Program-made: the position numbers and the translations under genes | Shown: one piece after another, positions 44,425 to 53,229 of the stretch | How positions within the stretch are numbered: position 1 is the first letter of the stretch | Layout: each line of letters opens with the position of its first letter | The notes under the pieces: generated by a model | The model's input: only the letters and a program-made list of their open reading frames with translations | What the model was told of the DNA's origin: nothing | The model's database searches: none | Assembly (NCBI GenBank): GCA_965216135.1 | Contig: CBDCFL010000019.1 | Span: forward strand, 1-64,000 | DNA: 64,000 nt | From: CBDCFL01 sp965216135 | GTDB lineage: Bacteria > Pseudomonadota > Alphaproteobacteria > Rhodobacterales > Rhodobacteraceae | Direction: 5' to 3'

Positions 44425-45907
44425 TCGCGATTATGGCCAGGTAATCACGCCCGCCACGCTGCAAAATTATCGGTTCGAGCAGTTCTGCATCTGGATCGAA
44501 GCCCTGGGCAAGTCGCAATGTCCAGTCGCTGCGGTCTTCAAGCCATCTGATCGCAACCGGTTCAAGAATAATGCTTGGTCCGTGTGCCCGTGCCGCGGCT
44601 TTCAGAAACGGAAAATGATGTGGATTGCCGCGAATGACGCGAACCGGTAACTGGCCGCCAAGCGCGGTGCTCATCAGCCCGCCGCGCGCCCAATTGATCA
44701 CCGCGATTGCATTTGCGCCTTCAAGCAGACCGCGTTCATTAACTTTGGCCTCTAAGTCGTTGTATTTGTAGTAATCAAAGAAATCATCCCACTTCGGAAA
44801 CGTCTCAGCGTTGCGCGTCAAAATGCCGGTATTGGCGTGCAGCGTCGCCACCGCGACAAAGGCAAACACCGGAATGGCGAATACCGTCGTTGTCCAGGCC
44901 AGCCGTCGCTGCGCTCGGGTGCTGGCGCGCGCCGCCCAGCAGCCGACCAGTGGCACGGCAAAAATCCAGCCCGGCATGGTCCAATGCGCGAGGCTTTGCG
45001 AGGATGTCATGTAGATATAGTGAAACAAGATAATCGGGCCCAATGCGACCAGAGCCAATAGCAGCTCGACGCTTCGGCCTGGGCGATCGACGAAGGCATG
45101 CCAAAGGCGCCAGATCGCAAGCAGCAACAGCGGCGGCAGCAGGAACAGTGCCTGACCGCCGATCATGACCGCAAATCGCAGCGGTTTCAGACCTTCGCCT
45201 GCGCGCGACGTATGAAACGCGAATGACGCCCAATCATTTGACAGGTTCCAGATGATTACCGGCGCCAGGCCGACCAGGCCGATCAGGGCGGCAATGTAGG
45301 GGCCCGGCTGCAGAAACCAGGTTCGGCCCTGGCGCGTGGTCAGCATGAAAACAAAGACCGAGATCGGGATCAAAGCCGCCTGGTATTTCGACATCAGCGC
45401 AATGGCCAGGCCAATGCCTGCCCAGACCCAATAGCGCATCGGCGCGCGTTTTTGCTCAAGCGTCACGCGCATGAGCCAGTAGATTGAAACGACAGCCCCC
45501 ATCAACATCGGCGTGTCGGGCAGGATCGACGCTGAGCCAAGCATATAGGCAGGCGCAATCGCGTAGAGTAACAATGTCCAGATGCCCGCCTGAACCCCGC
45601 CGAGCAAGGTGCCGCATCGCGCCAGCATGATCGCGGTGAAAAACCCAAAAACGAAGCCGAACAGCCTGAAAGTAAACGGGTTTTCCGCACCCAACAGTTG
45701 CGCCGATGCGACCGGCGACCAAAACCCAAGCGGCGCGTGATCAAAGAAACTGAGCGAATATTCACGCGACACGGCCACCGCATAGGCCTCGTCCATGCTC
45801 AACGGCGCAGAGGCGCCCAGAAACACCCGCAATGCCATGATGACGGCCAGAAACAGCCAGAAAGTCCGATTGCTCAGAAGCGCTCTGTCGGATGCCGCCA
45901 CGCCCAT
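44399..45907 (-). CDS. Integral membrane glycosyltransferase, PMT/ArnT (GT39/GT83-like)
   Basis: 502 residues with about ten membrane segments. Near the N-terminus SMDEAYAVAVSREYSLSFFD contains the Asp-Glu expected in the first periplasmic loop, followed by HAPLGFWSPVA, typical of the dolichyl-phosphate-mannose-protein mannosyltransferase/ArnT clan. The C-terminal soluble part (FPKWDDFFDYYKYNDLEAKV onward) faces the periplasm. It probably transfers a lipid-linked sugar; acceptor unknown. It overlaps the kinase gene end by 26 bp (convergent). Confidence 0.85.
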   Translation of the reverse strand: MGVAASDRALLSNRTFWLFLAVIMALRVFLGASAPLSMDEAYAVAVSREYSLSFFDHAPLGFWSPVASAQLLGAENPFTFRLFGFVFGFFTAIMLARCGTLLGGVQAGIWTLLLYAIAPAYMLGSASILPDTPMLMGAVVSIYWLMRVTLEQKRAPMRYWVWAGIGLAIALMSKYQAALIPISVFVFMLTTRQGRTWFLQPGPYIAALIGLVGLAPVIIWNLSNDWASFAFHTSRAGEGLKPLRFAVMIGGQALFLLPPLLLLAIWRLWHAFVDRPGRSVELLLALVALGPIILFHYIYMTSSQSLAHWTMPGWIFAVPLVGCWAARASTRAQRRLAWTTTVFAIPVFAFVAVATLHANTGILTRNAETFPKWDDFFDYYKYNDLEAKVNERGLLEGANAIAVINWARGGLMSTALGGQLPVRVIRGNPHHFPFLKAAARAHGPSIILEPVAIRWLEDRSDWTLRLAQGFDPDAELLEPIILQRGGRDYLAIIAIRFSLPER

Positions 45908-46044
45908 GCTCCCTCACCACCAGACGCGGTTCTAACCCGCGGCGCGATTGGGCGGTTCTACCGCGCATCCATGCGATTTGCCAGCCTGACGGGGCGGCGC
46001 GCCGGCAGGTGGCCGACGGCTGACCGCGACCAGTGCGGATTATG

Positions 46045-46284
46045 TCAAAACGCGCGAAATGTCAGCGTGGTCAGCGAACGTTCAATGCCGTCAATATCCA
46101 GCAGCCGTTCGTTGATGAAATGACCGACATCCTGACCCTCGGGAACGTAAAGCTTCAGCAGCAGGTCATAATCGCCCGATGTCGAATAAAGCTCTGAATG
46201 AACCTCGCGCAGCGCGATAGCATCGGCAACCTGATAGGTCGTGCCCGGTCTGCAGCGCAGTTGCACGAAAACACACGTGGTCAT
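46045..46284 (-). CDS. Lrp/AsnC ligand-binding (RAM) domain protein without HTH
   Basis: 79 residues: MTTCVFVQLRCRPGTTYQVA, then LREVHSELYSTSGDYDLLLK and FINERLLDIDGIERSLTTL. This is the stand-alone alpha/beta ligand domain of the Lrp/AsnC family; the usual DNA-binding half is absent. Such proteins may bind amino acids and join with full regulators. The start at 46284 is chosen because the domain begins there. Confidence 0.88.
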   Translation of the reverse strand: MTTCVFVQLRCRPGTTYQVADAIALREVHSELYSTSGDYDLLLKLYVPEGQDVGHFINERLLDIDGIERSLTTLTFRAF

Positions 46285-46410
46285 CTGGAAACCTCTGTTA
46301 GGTCTGGCCATGCTGGCATAAGGGTCGCAATCCCGCAATCGGGCATTGGCGGGACTTTCGCAACCGACGCGGCGGGCCTATAAGCGCGCGAAACTCTTAG
46401 GAATACTGCG

Positions 46411-46998
46411 ATGCGGACCGCTGAGATCACACGCAATACCGCCGAGACCGAGGTGAGTGTAACGCTCAATCTCGATGGCGCTGGCACAGGCAAGATGGAG
46501 ACCGGGATCGGGTTTCTCGATCACATGCTCGATCAACTGTCGCGCCATTCCCTGATTGACCTGTCAGTCACTTGCACGGGCGATGTGCATATTGACGACC
46601 ACCATTCGGTTGAAGATTGTGGCATCGCCATCGGTCAGACAATCGCCCGCGCGCTGGGGGACAAGGTGGGCATCCGACGCTATGGCGAATGCCATCTGGC
46701 GATGGATGACGCGCTGGTGCGTGCGGCGCTGGATTTGTCGGGGCGGGCCTATCTGATCTGCAACCTCGACCTGCCGACGCCGAAAATCGGATCGTTTGAC
46801 ACCGAGCTGGTGCGCGAGTTTTTCCAGGCGCTGGCGACCCATGGCGGCATCACCCTGCATATCGATCGACTTCACGGGTTCAACAGCCACCATATCGCCG
46901 AAGCGGCGTTCAAGGCCGTGGCCCGCGCGCTTAGAACCGCGGTTGAGCCGGACCCGCGCGCCAGCGGGGTTATCCCGTCGACAAAGGGCGCGCTTTAG
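46411..46998 (+). CDS. hisB: Imidazoleglycerol-phosphate dehydratase
   Basis: 195 residues, the monofunctional HisB size. Motifs are GIGFLDHMLDQLSRHS, the metal-binding HIDDHHSVEDCGIAIGQ, and FNSHHIAEAAFKAVARAL near the end. It dehydrates imidazole glycerol phosphate in histidine synthesis. hisH begins 5 bp after the stop, so they form an operon. Intact. Confidence 0.97.
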   Translation: MRTAEITRNTAETEVSVTLNLDGAGTGKMETGIGFLDHMLDQLSRHSLIDLSVTCTGDVHIDDHHSVEDCGIAIGQTIARALGDKVGIRRYGECHLAMDDALVRAALDLSGRAYLICNLDLPTPKIGSFDTELVREFFQALATHGGITLHIDRLHGFNSHHIAEAAFKAVARALRTAVEPDPRASGVIPSTKGAL

Positions 46999-47002
46999 GC
47001 GC

Positions 47003-47641
47003 ATGGGCACGGTGCTTGTCGATTATGAAAGCGGCAATCTTCACTCCGCGCTGAAGGCGTTTCAGCGTATGGCGGCAGAGGCCGGAGCGGGCAGCGTCAC
47101 CGTGACATCCGACCCCGATGTCGTGGCCCGCGCAGATCGCGTCGTCTTACCTGGCGATGGCGCCTTTCCGGCGTGCCGGGCGGCTCTGTTTGAACGCTCC
47201 GGTCTGTTCGAGGCAATCCACGAAGCCGTTTTTGACCGCGCGCGACCATTTTTCGGCATCTGCATTGGCATGCAGATGATGGCGAGCCGGGGCACGGAAC
47301 ATGAGCCGACGCCCGGATTTGACTGGATCGGCGGCGAGGTGGTGGCGATTGCGCCGGATGACCGGGCGATGAAAGTGCCGCATATGGGCTGGAACGAGTT
47401 GATCATCGAGCGCCAGCATCCGGTTTTGGATGGCGTGGCGAGCGGTGCACATGCTTATTTTGTTCATTCATACCAGATGCAGGTCGACGACATGGCGCAA
47501 CGGATCGCTCGCGTCGATTACGGCGGCGATGTCACCGCGATCATTGCCCGCGACAACCTTGTCGGAGCGCAATTTCACCCCGAAAAAAGCCAGGCGGCGG
47601 GATTGCGCATGATCGAGAATTTCCTGCGCTGGGTGCCGTAG
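47003..47641 (+). CDS. hisH: Imidazole glycerol phosphate synthase, glutaminase subunit
   Basis: 212 residues of class I glutamine amidotransferase. The oxyanion/nucleophile site is FFGICIGMQMM, and the triad partner is in QFHPEKSQ. The N-terminus VLVDYESGNLHSALKAF is typical. It supplies ammonia to HisF. hisA and hisF, which often follow, are not here: 470 bp of sequence without a gene and then IS630-A3 follow, so the his operon may have been split. Confidence 0.97.
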   Translation: MGTVLVDYESGNLHSALKAFQRMAAEAGAGSVTVTSDPDVVARADRVVLPGDGAFPACRAALFERSGLFEAIHEAVFDRARPFFGICIGMQMMASRGTEHEPTPGFDWIGGEVVAIAPDDRAMKVPHMGWNELIIERQHPVLDGVASGAHAYFVHSYQMQVDDMAQRIARVDYGGDVTAIIARDNLVGAQFHPEKSQAAGLRMIENFLRWVP

Positions 47642-48107
47642 GTTTTGGAACCGCGCAATAGCATCACGCTTACAATGCACCGATTTCGTCTGGCGGTGCT
47701 GACAGACTAATTCGAACCAGTCCCTACTGGGCCAGTATCACTGTCCTTTATGCCGCGCCAATACCACGCCATTCGGCAAGAGCGGCGGTTCGGTTCAGCT
47801 TGAAGCCGATCTGCAATGGGCAGACGCCGCTATTTCAACTGGCTGTTCTTGCTGCCCCGGCGATTGATCCCGCCTGCTCTTCAAATCGCCCGTCGCGTTC
47901 CGACTGACAGGAATTCACGCCGTTGTCGGGGGCGCTGGACGCGACGTGTACGGAGCGGGCCGCTGCACTTCCATTTTGAATGCGTCGACCCTCCCACTCT
48001 GGTCGGCACAGGCGGGACCAGCGGCAACTTATCTGAACACAGATCGTCGAGTTAATGTGACAACACAATTTCAACGTGTCCATTGTTTTGAAATGTAAAA
48101 ACACGAA
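47642..48107. other. 470-bp region after hisH without a supported gene
   Basis: No frame shows recognisable protein features. It ends in AT-rich sequence (about 48060-48107) just before IS630-A3. It may be a junction between the his locus and the phosphonate island. Confidence 0.4.
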
Positions 48108-48110
48108 TTA

Positions 48111-49272
48111 TACCAGCGGCATTTAACATTGACCGATATGGGCCCATTTTCGCATTCCGATTGATGTGATGGTTTCGGGCTGTGCGATGAGCTTGTTCCA
48201 AGCTTCGCATCCAGCATCGACGATGGCATTGTAGTCTTCGAACACGCGGTTGGAGAGCCAATTGGCGCGCAAGTACTGCCAGATATTTTCCACCGGGTTC
48301 AGTTCCGGAGCGCGCGATGGCAGCAGGATGATGGTGAGGTTCTTCGGGACTTTGAGTTTGCCGGTGGTGTGCCATCCGGCCCGATCCATCAGCACAACCG
48401 CATGGGCCTTTCGGGCGACGTGGCGGCTGATCTCGTCGAGATGCATCTGCATGGCTTGCGCGTCCGCCCAAGGCAGCATGAGCGCCGCCCCCTTGCCGTG
48501 AGCCGGACAGATGGCGCCGAACAGATAGGCGTTGTGATAGCGCTGATCGGCCGGCTGGCGGGGGCGCGTGCCCTTTCTCGCCCACAGGCGCGTCAGGCCA
48601 TTCTTCTGGCCAAGGCGTGCTTCGTCCTGGAACCAGATCTCCACCGGCGTTCCCGCTGGCAGGTCAGCTATATGCACCTGGAGCGTGTCGGCGAAGTTTT
48701 TTTTAAACGCCTCGATGATCCGCTTATCCTGCCTGGGATGCTGCGGGCGGGCGCTGATATGGGCAAAGCCCAGTTCGCCAAGCAGTCTGGATATCCCGCG
48801 CTCGGAATAGATGACGCCAAAGCGCGCCTCGATCACCCGCTTCAGGTCGATCCGCCGCCAGCGGACAACCCCGTCCACCGCCGGATCGGGGCCGGTCTCG
48901 ACAATCTCGCCAAGTTCTTTCATCTGGACATCGCTCAGGTAGCGCGTCCGGCCCGCGCCCTTGCGGTTGGTGAGGCCATCCGGTCCCTCTTCGTTGAACC
49001 GGTGAACCCAGTCCCGCAGGGTTTGGCGATCCATCCCACCGATCCTTGCGGCCTCTCCACGGCGCATGCCATCGTAGACCGCCGCAAGAGACAACAGACG
49101 GCGGCTCTGCCGGGCATCCTTGCAACGGCTGGCGAGTTTACGAAGGTGGCGGGCATCAAAGTCGCGACGAAGCGGAACACTGGCTGGCATGGCGATCCTC
49201 CTTTGCCAACCTTGAATCAGATCAAAACCGATTTGGGAATCCCCACAGAGTCAGAAATTGATGCCGTTGGTA
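48111..49272 (-). mobile_element. IS630-family element type A, copy 3 (1162 bp)
   Basis: Flanked by TTA at 48108-48110 and 49273-49275. On the minus strand the right-hand TTA is the TAA stop codon of the ABC ATPase gene, so the target duplication restored the stop. Confidence 0.95.
48123..49190 (-). CDS. IS630-family transposase (type A, copy 3)
   Basis: 355 residues, the same protein as at 17158-18225 and 40120-41187. Intact. Confidence 0.95.
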   Translation of the reverse strand: MPASVPLRRDFDARHLRKLASRCKDARQSRRLLSLAAVYDGMRRGEAARIGGMDRQTLRDWVHRFNEEGPDGLTNRKGAGRTRYLSDVQMKELGEIVETGPDPAVDGVVRWRRIDLKRVIEARFGVIYSERGISRLLGELGFAHISARPQHPRQDKRIIEAFKKNFADTLQVHIADLPAGTPVEIWFQDEARLGQKNGLTRLWARKGTRPRQPADQRYHNAYLFGAICPAHGKGAALMLPWADAQAMQMHLDEISRHVARKAHAVVLMDRAGWHTTGKLKVPKNLTIILLPSRAPELNPVENIWQYLRANWLSNRVFEDYNAIVDAGCEAWNKLIAQPETITSIGMRKWAHIGQC

Positions 49273-51312
49273 TTACATTTGATTTTCCTGCAACGCCAGA
49301 AGTTCGCTCAGGGGAATATGGCAGGCGATTTTGTGGCCCTGCCCGGACACCCGCCAGGGCGGTATTTCCCTGTCACACACGTTGCCTATGCGCCTGGAAC
49401 AACGCCGCTGAAACGGGCATCCGGCGGCGGGCGGCGACAGCTCGACAATGTCTTCGGCAACCAGGTTTGGTTTCACGTCCGGGTCTGGTTCCAGTACAGC
49501 GCCCAGCAACGCCTCAGTATAGGGATGAGACGGCAGGCTGAACACTTTTTCGGATGGTCCGATTTCGCAAAGGCGGCCCTGATACAGCACCGCAACCCGG
49601 TCGGCCACGGCCCGGACAACCGATAAGTCATGGGACACAAAAATATATGTCGTGGACCGTTCGCTTTGAAGCTCTGTCAGCAGTTCAAGAACTGCGGCCT
49701 GAACCGAGACATCAAGGGCTGACGTAACTTCATCGCACAGCACCAAATCAGGTTCAGCCGCAAAGGCGCGGGCCACCGCTACGCGTTGCTTTTCGCCGCC
49801 TGACAATTGGCTCGGCAACCGCTCTAGATAGTCTGTCCGCAATCGCACCCGGTTCAGCAGCGACTGGGTCCGGTCAAGCAATTCCTGGCCCTGATAGCCA
49901 AAGTACAATTTTAGCGGCTGCGCCAGTATTTCTGCGACGGTGTGGCGTGGGTTCAGCGACGAATCCGGGTTCTGAAATATCAGTTGAATACGGCGCAATG
50001 TATCCTTGGGCCGCTTGTCAACGATCTGGTCAAGATTTTCCGTGCCGGAAAATTCAATCGCTCCGTGCAATAGGGTGATAAGCCCGGAAATGGCACGCAG
50101 TATCGTCGATTTTCCACTGCCGGATTCGCCGACAAGTCCGATAGTTTCGCCCCTGGCAATTTTCAGGTTAACTTGGTCTACCGTTGCCGGTGCTTTGGGC
50201 TGTTTGCCCAGGATCTGGTCAAGTATTCCGGGCTTGGCATAGCTGATCGCCACTCCGTCCAGTTCAAGCATGCAATCGGCCTGATCCAAAGTTTTCGCTT
50301 CGGGGCGTGTGGACGGTACAACTTGTGGCAGCTGGCTAATTTTCTCATGGAAATGACACCGCACCAATTCGGTCGACGCCGCCGCCTCAAGTGCCGGGCG
50401 CTCGTCCCGGCAGCGTTGCTCTGCCATCGAGCAGCGATCGACGAACGCACAGCCGCTTCCGGCCCCGCCTGGTCCCGGCGGACGACCCGGCATCGAGGGT
50501 GGCACAATGGCGTCCTTAAGCCGCGGGATCGACGACAGCAAACCAAGCGCGTAAGGGTGCACCGGGCGTTTCAAGACCTGATGGGCCGTGCCGCTGAGCA
50601 CGATTTCACCGGCATACATCACCACCACTCTGTCGCAGACCTGTGCGATTGCCCCCAGATCATGACTGACGTAGACCATCGCTGTTCCGGTTTCGGAGGC
50701 CAAAGTGCGCAGCAATTCGAGAACATGGGCCTGCGTGGTGACGTCAAGCCCGGTGGTGGGTTCATCCAGCAGCAAAACATGCGGCTCACCGGCCAGCGCC
50801 ATGGCGACGGCGACCCGCTGTTGCTGGCCGCCCGACAGCTCGTGCGGGTAACGGGCCATCATTACTTCGGGATCGGGCAGGCGCACCTGTGTCAGAACTT
50901 CAATAGCGCGGGCGTGCCACTGCTCGGGTGCCAGTCCGGTGTGCAGTGTCAGCGCCTCGATTATCTGTTTGCCGATCCGCATAGTCGGAGTCAGTGACTG
51001 ACCGGCATTTTGCGGGATCAGCGCCAGATCACCGCCACGGATATTCTCAAGCTCGCTATGGTTAAGGCCGAACATATCCTGACCGCGAAACCGGCTTGCC
51101 CCGTTCAGCACCCGCAACGGCTGCTTTAGAAACCCCATCATCGCAAGGGCCAATGTGCTCTTGCCACAGCCAGATTCACCCACCAAACCGATGGTCTCAC
51201 CGGGTTGCAGGGTCAAATCAATGTTGCGCAGGATTGGCAGGGTTTCACCAGCGCGGCTGCTAAATCCGACGCTGAGGTCTTGCACTTCAATCAGCGGGCT
51301 TTTCATTTCCAT
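49273..51312 (-). CDS. ABC transporter, fused double ATPase of dipeptide/oligopeptide type
   Basis: 679 residues, a fusion of DppD-like and DppF-like ATPases. First half: Walker A GLVGESGCGKST, signature LSGGQQQRVAVA, Walker B VLLLDEPTTG, and the oligopeptide-type C-terminal Cys motif CAFVDRCSMAEQRC. Second half: Walker A GLVGESGSGKST, signature LSGGEKQRVAVA, LVLCDEVTSALDVSV, and a second Cys motif CPFQRRCSRRIGNVC. It energises the two permeases just upstream (a 1-bp gap to the first). IS630-A3 sits at the stop codon, which is kept. Start at 51312 (MEMKSPLIEVQDLSVGF). By position it serves the phosphonate island. Confidence 0.92.
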   Translation of the reverse strand: MEMKSPLIEVQDLSVGFSSRAGETLPILRNIDLTLQPGETIGLVGESGCGKSTLALAMMGFLKQPLRVLNGASRFRGQDMFGLNHSELENIRGGDLALIPQNAGQSLTPTMRIGKQIIEALTLHTGLAPEQWHARAIEVLTQVRLPDPEVMMARYPHELSGGQQQRVAVAMALAGEPHVLLLDEPTTGLDVTTQAHVLELLRTLASETGTAMVYVSHDLGAIAQVCDRVVVMYAGEIVLSGTAHQVLKRPVHPYALGLLSSIPRLKDAIVPPSMPGRPPGPGGAGSGCAFVDRCSMAEQRCRDERPALEAAASTELVRCHFHEKISQLPQVVPSTRPEAKTLDQADCMLELDGVAISYAKPGILDQILGKQPKAPATVDQVNLKIARGETIGLVGESGSGKSTILRAISGLITLLHGAIEFSGTENLDQIVDKRPKDTLRRIQLIFQNPDSSLNPRHTVAEILAQPLKLYFGYQGQELLDRTQSLLNRVRLRTDYLERLPSQLSGGEKQRVAVARAFAAEPDLVLCDEVTSALDVSVQAAVLELLTELQSERSTTYIFVSHDLSVVRAVADRVAVLYQGRLCEIGPSEKVFSLPSHPYTEALLGAVLEPDPDVKPNLVAEDIVELSPPAAGCPFQRRCSRRIGNVCDREIPPWRVSGQGHKIACHIPLSELLALQENQM

Positions 51313-51313
51313 G

Positions 51314-52207
51314 CTAAACCGGCGCCTTCTGTGCACGGTCAATGCCAAGCGCCTTGGCAAGGGCATCGGCACTCAGGTTTATGCCGATAATGAGTGTGCT
51401 GAGCGCGATGACCGGGGCAAGCACTGCCCACGGCGCAAAGGCCATGAAGCTGCGCGCACCGGAAATCATCAGGCCCCAGTCCGCAGCAGGCGGCGCGACG
51501 CCAAAGCCAAGAAATGACAGTGAACTAAATGCCAGTAACATCCACGACCAGCGCATCGCGCCTTCCACCAGCAGCACATCCAGTACATTTGGTAACAGCT
51601 CTTTTCGCACAATCGTGGTGCGAGATTCACCGCGTGCCCGCGCGGCGGTCACGAAATCCAGTGCCACCACGTCGTGGGTCGCAGCACGCGACATGCGCAC
51701 CACCGGGATACCGTAGAAAAACGCCAGCGTCGGGATCAGAACCGCATTGCCAAGGCCGATAACCGAAACGATCAGCAGCAGGAACAAGATCCACGGGATA
51801 GACAGAAATGCATCGACCAGACGCATTACAATGTTTTCCACCCAACCGCCGATCAGACCCAACAGCACGCCCAGCATGCCGCCCCAGGCAATGGCCATCA
51901 CTGTTGAGATACTGGTGACCATCAGCGCTTGTCGGCCCCCAAGCATGGTGCGCGAAAGGATATCACGACCAAGGTTGTCGGTTCCCAGCCAATGCTCCGC
52001 GGATGGACCATTAAGTATCACCTGTGCATCCATCGCCTTAAAATCATAGGGAATGATGGCCGGAGAAACGATTGCCAGAACGATGTGAAAGCTGACAAGT
52101 GAAAGCCCCAGTGCGCCCGAGGGTCGCGATGCCATGTCCGCCAGAATATTGTGCAGCGACGTGAAAATACTGACCTGTTTGACCGAATTCACCGAACCTA
52201 TGGTCAT
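51314..52207 (-). CDS. ABC transporter permease, DppC type
   Basis: 297 residues with six hydrophobic segments. The N-terminus includes SGALGLSLVSFHIVLAIVSP. The MetI-like region has the EAA loop (ATHDVVALDFVTAARARGES) and ends WGLMISGARSFMAFAPWAVL, a DppC hallmark. LGTDNLGRDILSRTMLGGRQ is also typical. It overlaps the upstream permease by 4 bp. Confidence 0.92.
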   Translation of the reverse strand: MTIGSVNSVKQVSIFTSLHNILADMASRPSGALGLSLVSFHIVLAIVSPAIIPYDFKAMDAQVILNGPSAEHWLGTDNLGRDILSRTMLGGRQALMVTSISTVMAIAWGGMLGVLLGLIGGWVENIVMRLVDAFLSIPWILFLLLIVSVIGLGNAVLIPTLAFFYGIPVVRMSRAATHDVVALDFVTAARARGESRTTIVRKELLPNVLDVLLVEGAMRWSWMLLAFSSLSFLGFGVAPPAADWGLMISGARSFMAFAPWAVLAPVIALSTLIIGINLSADALAKALGIDRAQKAPV

Positions 52208-53154
52208 TCCTTCATCGTCCTGAGCCTTGGATTTACCACCAATGTCAGCAAATCCGCGAACAGGTTGAGCCCGATGTAGACCGTGGCCAAAAGCAGGGCG
52301 ATGGCCTGTACCAGGGCGAGGTCTCGATCTGATATGGCGTCAATGGTCAGGCGCCCAAGCCCCGGATAATTGAACACCACCTCAATCACCACCACACCGC
52401 CCAGCAGCCATGCAATCGTCAAAGCCACGAGATTGATGGTCGGCAACAGGGCGTTGGGCAGAACATGTCGAAAAACCATCCGCCAGTAGGGCACGCCTTT
52501 CAGGATCGCCATCTGAATATAGTCGCTGCCCATCACGTTGATCACGCTGGTGCGCACCATGCGCAGGATGTGCGCGGTCATCACCAGCGCCAGGGCGGCA
52601 ACTGGCAGTATGATGTCTGAAAGGAATTCGAACAGCGGTGCGTCAGGCGGCGTCGTCACAATTCCAGGAAGCCAGCCAAGCCAGACAGAAAACACCAGTA
52701 TCAACAGCGTGGCGGTGACAAATTCGGGGACGGTCATGGCGATGATAGCAAGCATGGACACCCATAGGTCTGGTGGCCGGTCCCGCCACAACCCGGCAAT
52801 AACCCCAAGAAATATCGCCAGCGGTACCCCAATCAAAGTCGCGGTCAGACCAAGGATAAGCGTGTTGCGCAGGCGATTGCCGACGATTTCAGAAATCGGC
52901 TTGTTGCGTTTCAATGAAATGCCAAGATCGCCTTTCAGCGCCCCCAACGTCCATTCCGCGTACCGGGTCAGGGCGGGGCGCTCAATTCTGAAATCGTCAC
53001 GGCAGTTTTGCAGACGCTGCCCACTGGCCAGCCGGCCAAGATAGGCGGTGCAGGCATCGCCGGGCAGCGCCTCGACTGCGACGAAAACGATGCCGGACAC
53101 AAAGACCAGTGTGAACAGTCCCGACACAATTCTTTGCAGGAATAGTCTTAACAT
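52204..53154 (-). CDS. ABC transporter permease, DppB type
   Basis: 316 residues. The start MLRLFLQRIVSGLFTLVFVS is the usual DppB opening (RIxxxxxxLxxVxxxVF). The EAA loop is MVRTSVINVMGSDYIQMAIL (then KGVPYWRMVFRHVLPNALLP), followed by VIEVVFNYPGLGRLTIDAIS. ATG 53154 is chosen; the frame is open to 53190. It forms a heterodimer with the DppC-like permease. Confidence 0.92.
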   Translation of the reverse strand: MLRLFLQRIVSGLFTLVFVSGIVFVAVEALPGDACTAYLGRLASGQRLQNCRDDFRIERPALTRYAEWTLGALKGDLGISLKRNKPISEIVGNRLRNTLILGLTATLIGVPLAIFLGVIAGLWRDRPPDLWVSMLAIIAMTVPEFVTATLLILVFSVWLGWLPGIVTTPPDAPLFEFLSDIILPVAALALVMTAHILRMVRTSVINVMGSDYIQMAILKGVPYWRMVFRHVLPNALLPTINLVALTIAWLLGGVVVIEVVFNYPGLGRLTIDAISDRDLALVQAIALLLATVYIGLNLFADLLTLVVNPRLRTMKE

Positions 53155-53229
53155 GGTGCCCCCGTCTTCCTGTCCGTCGTGAATATCCAAACGACCAGAA
53201 ATATAGCATCCACATCAATGCCCATCGTG

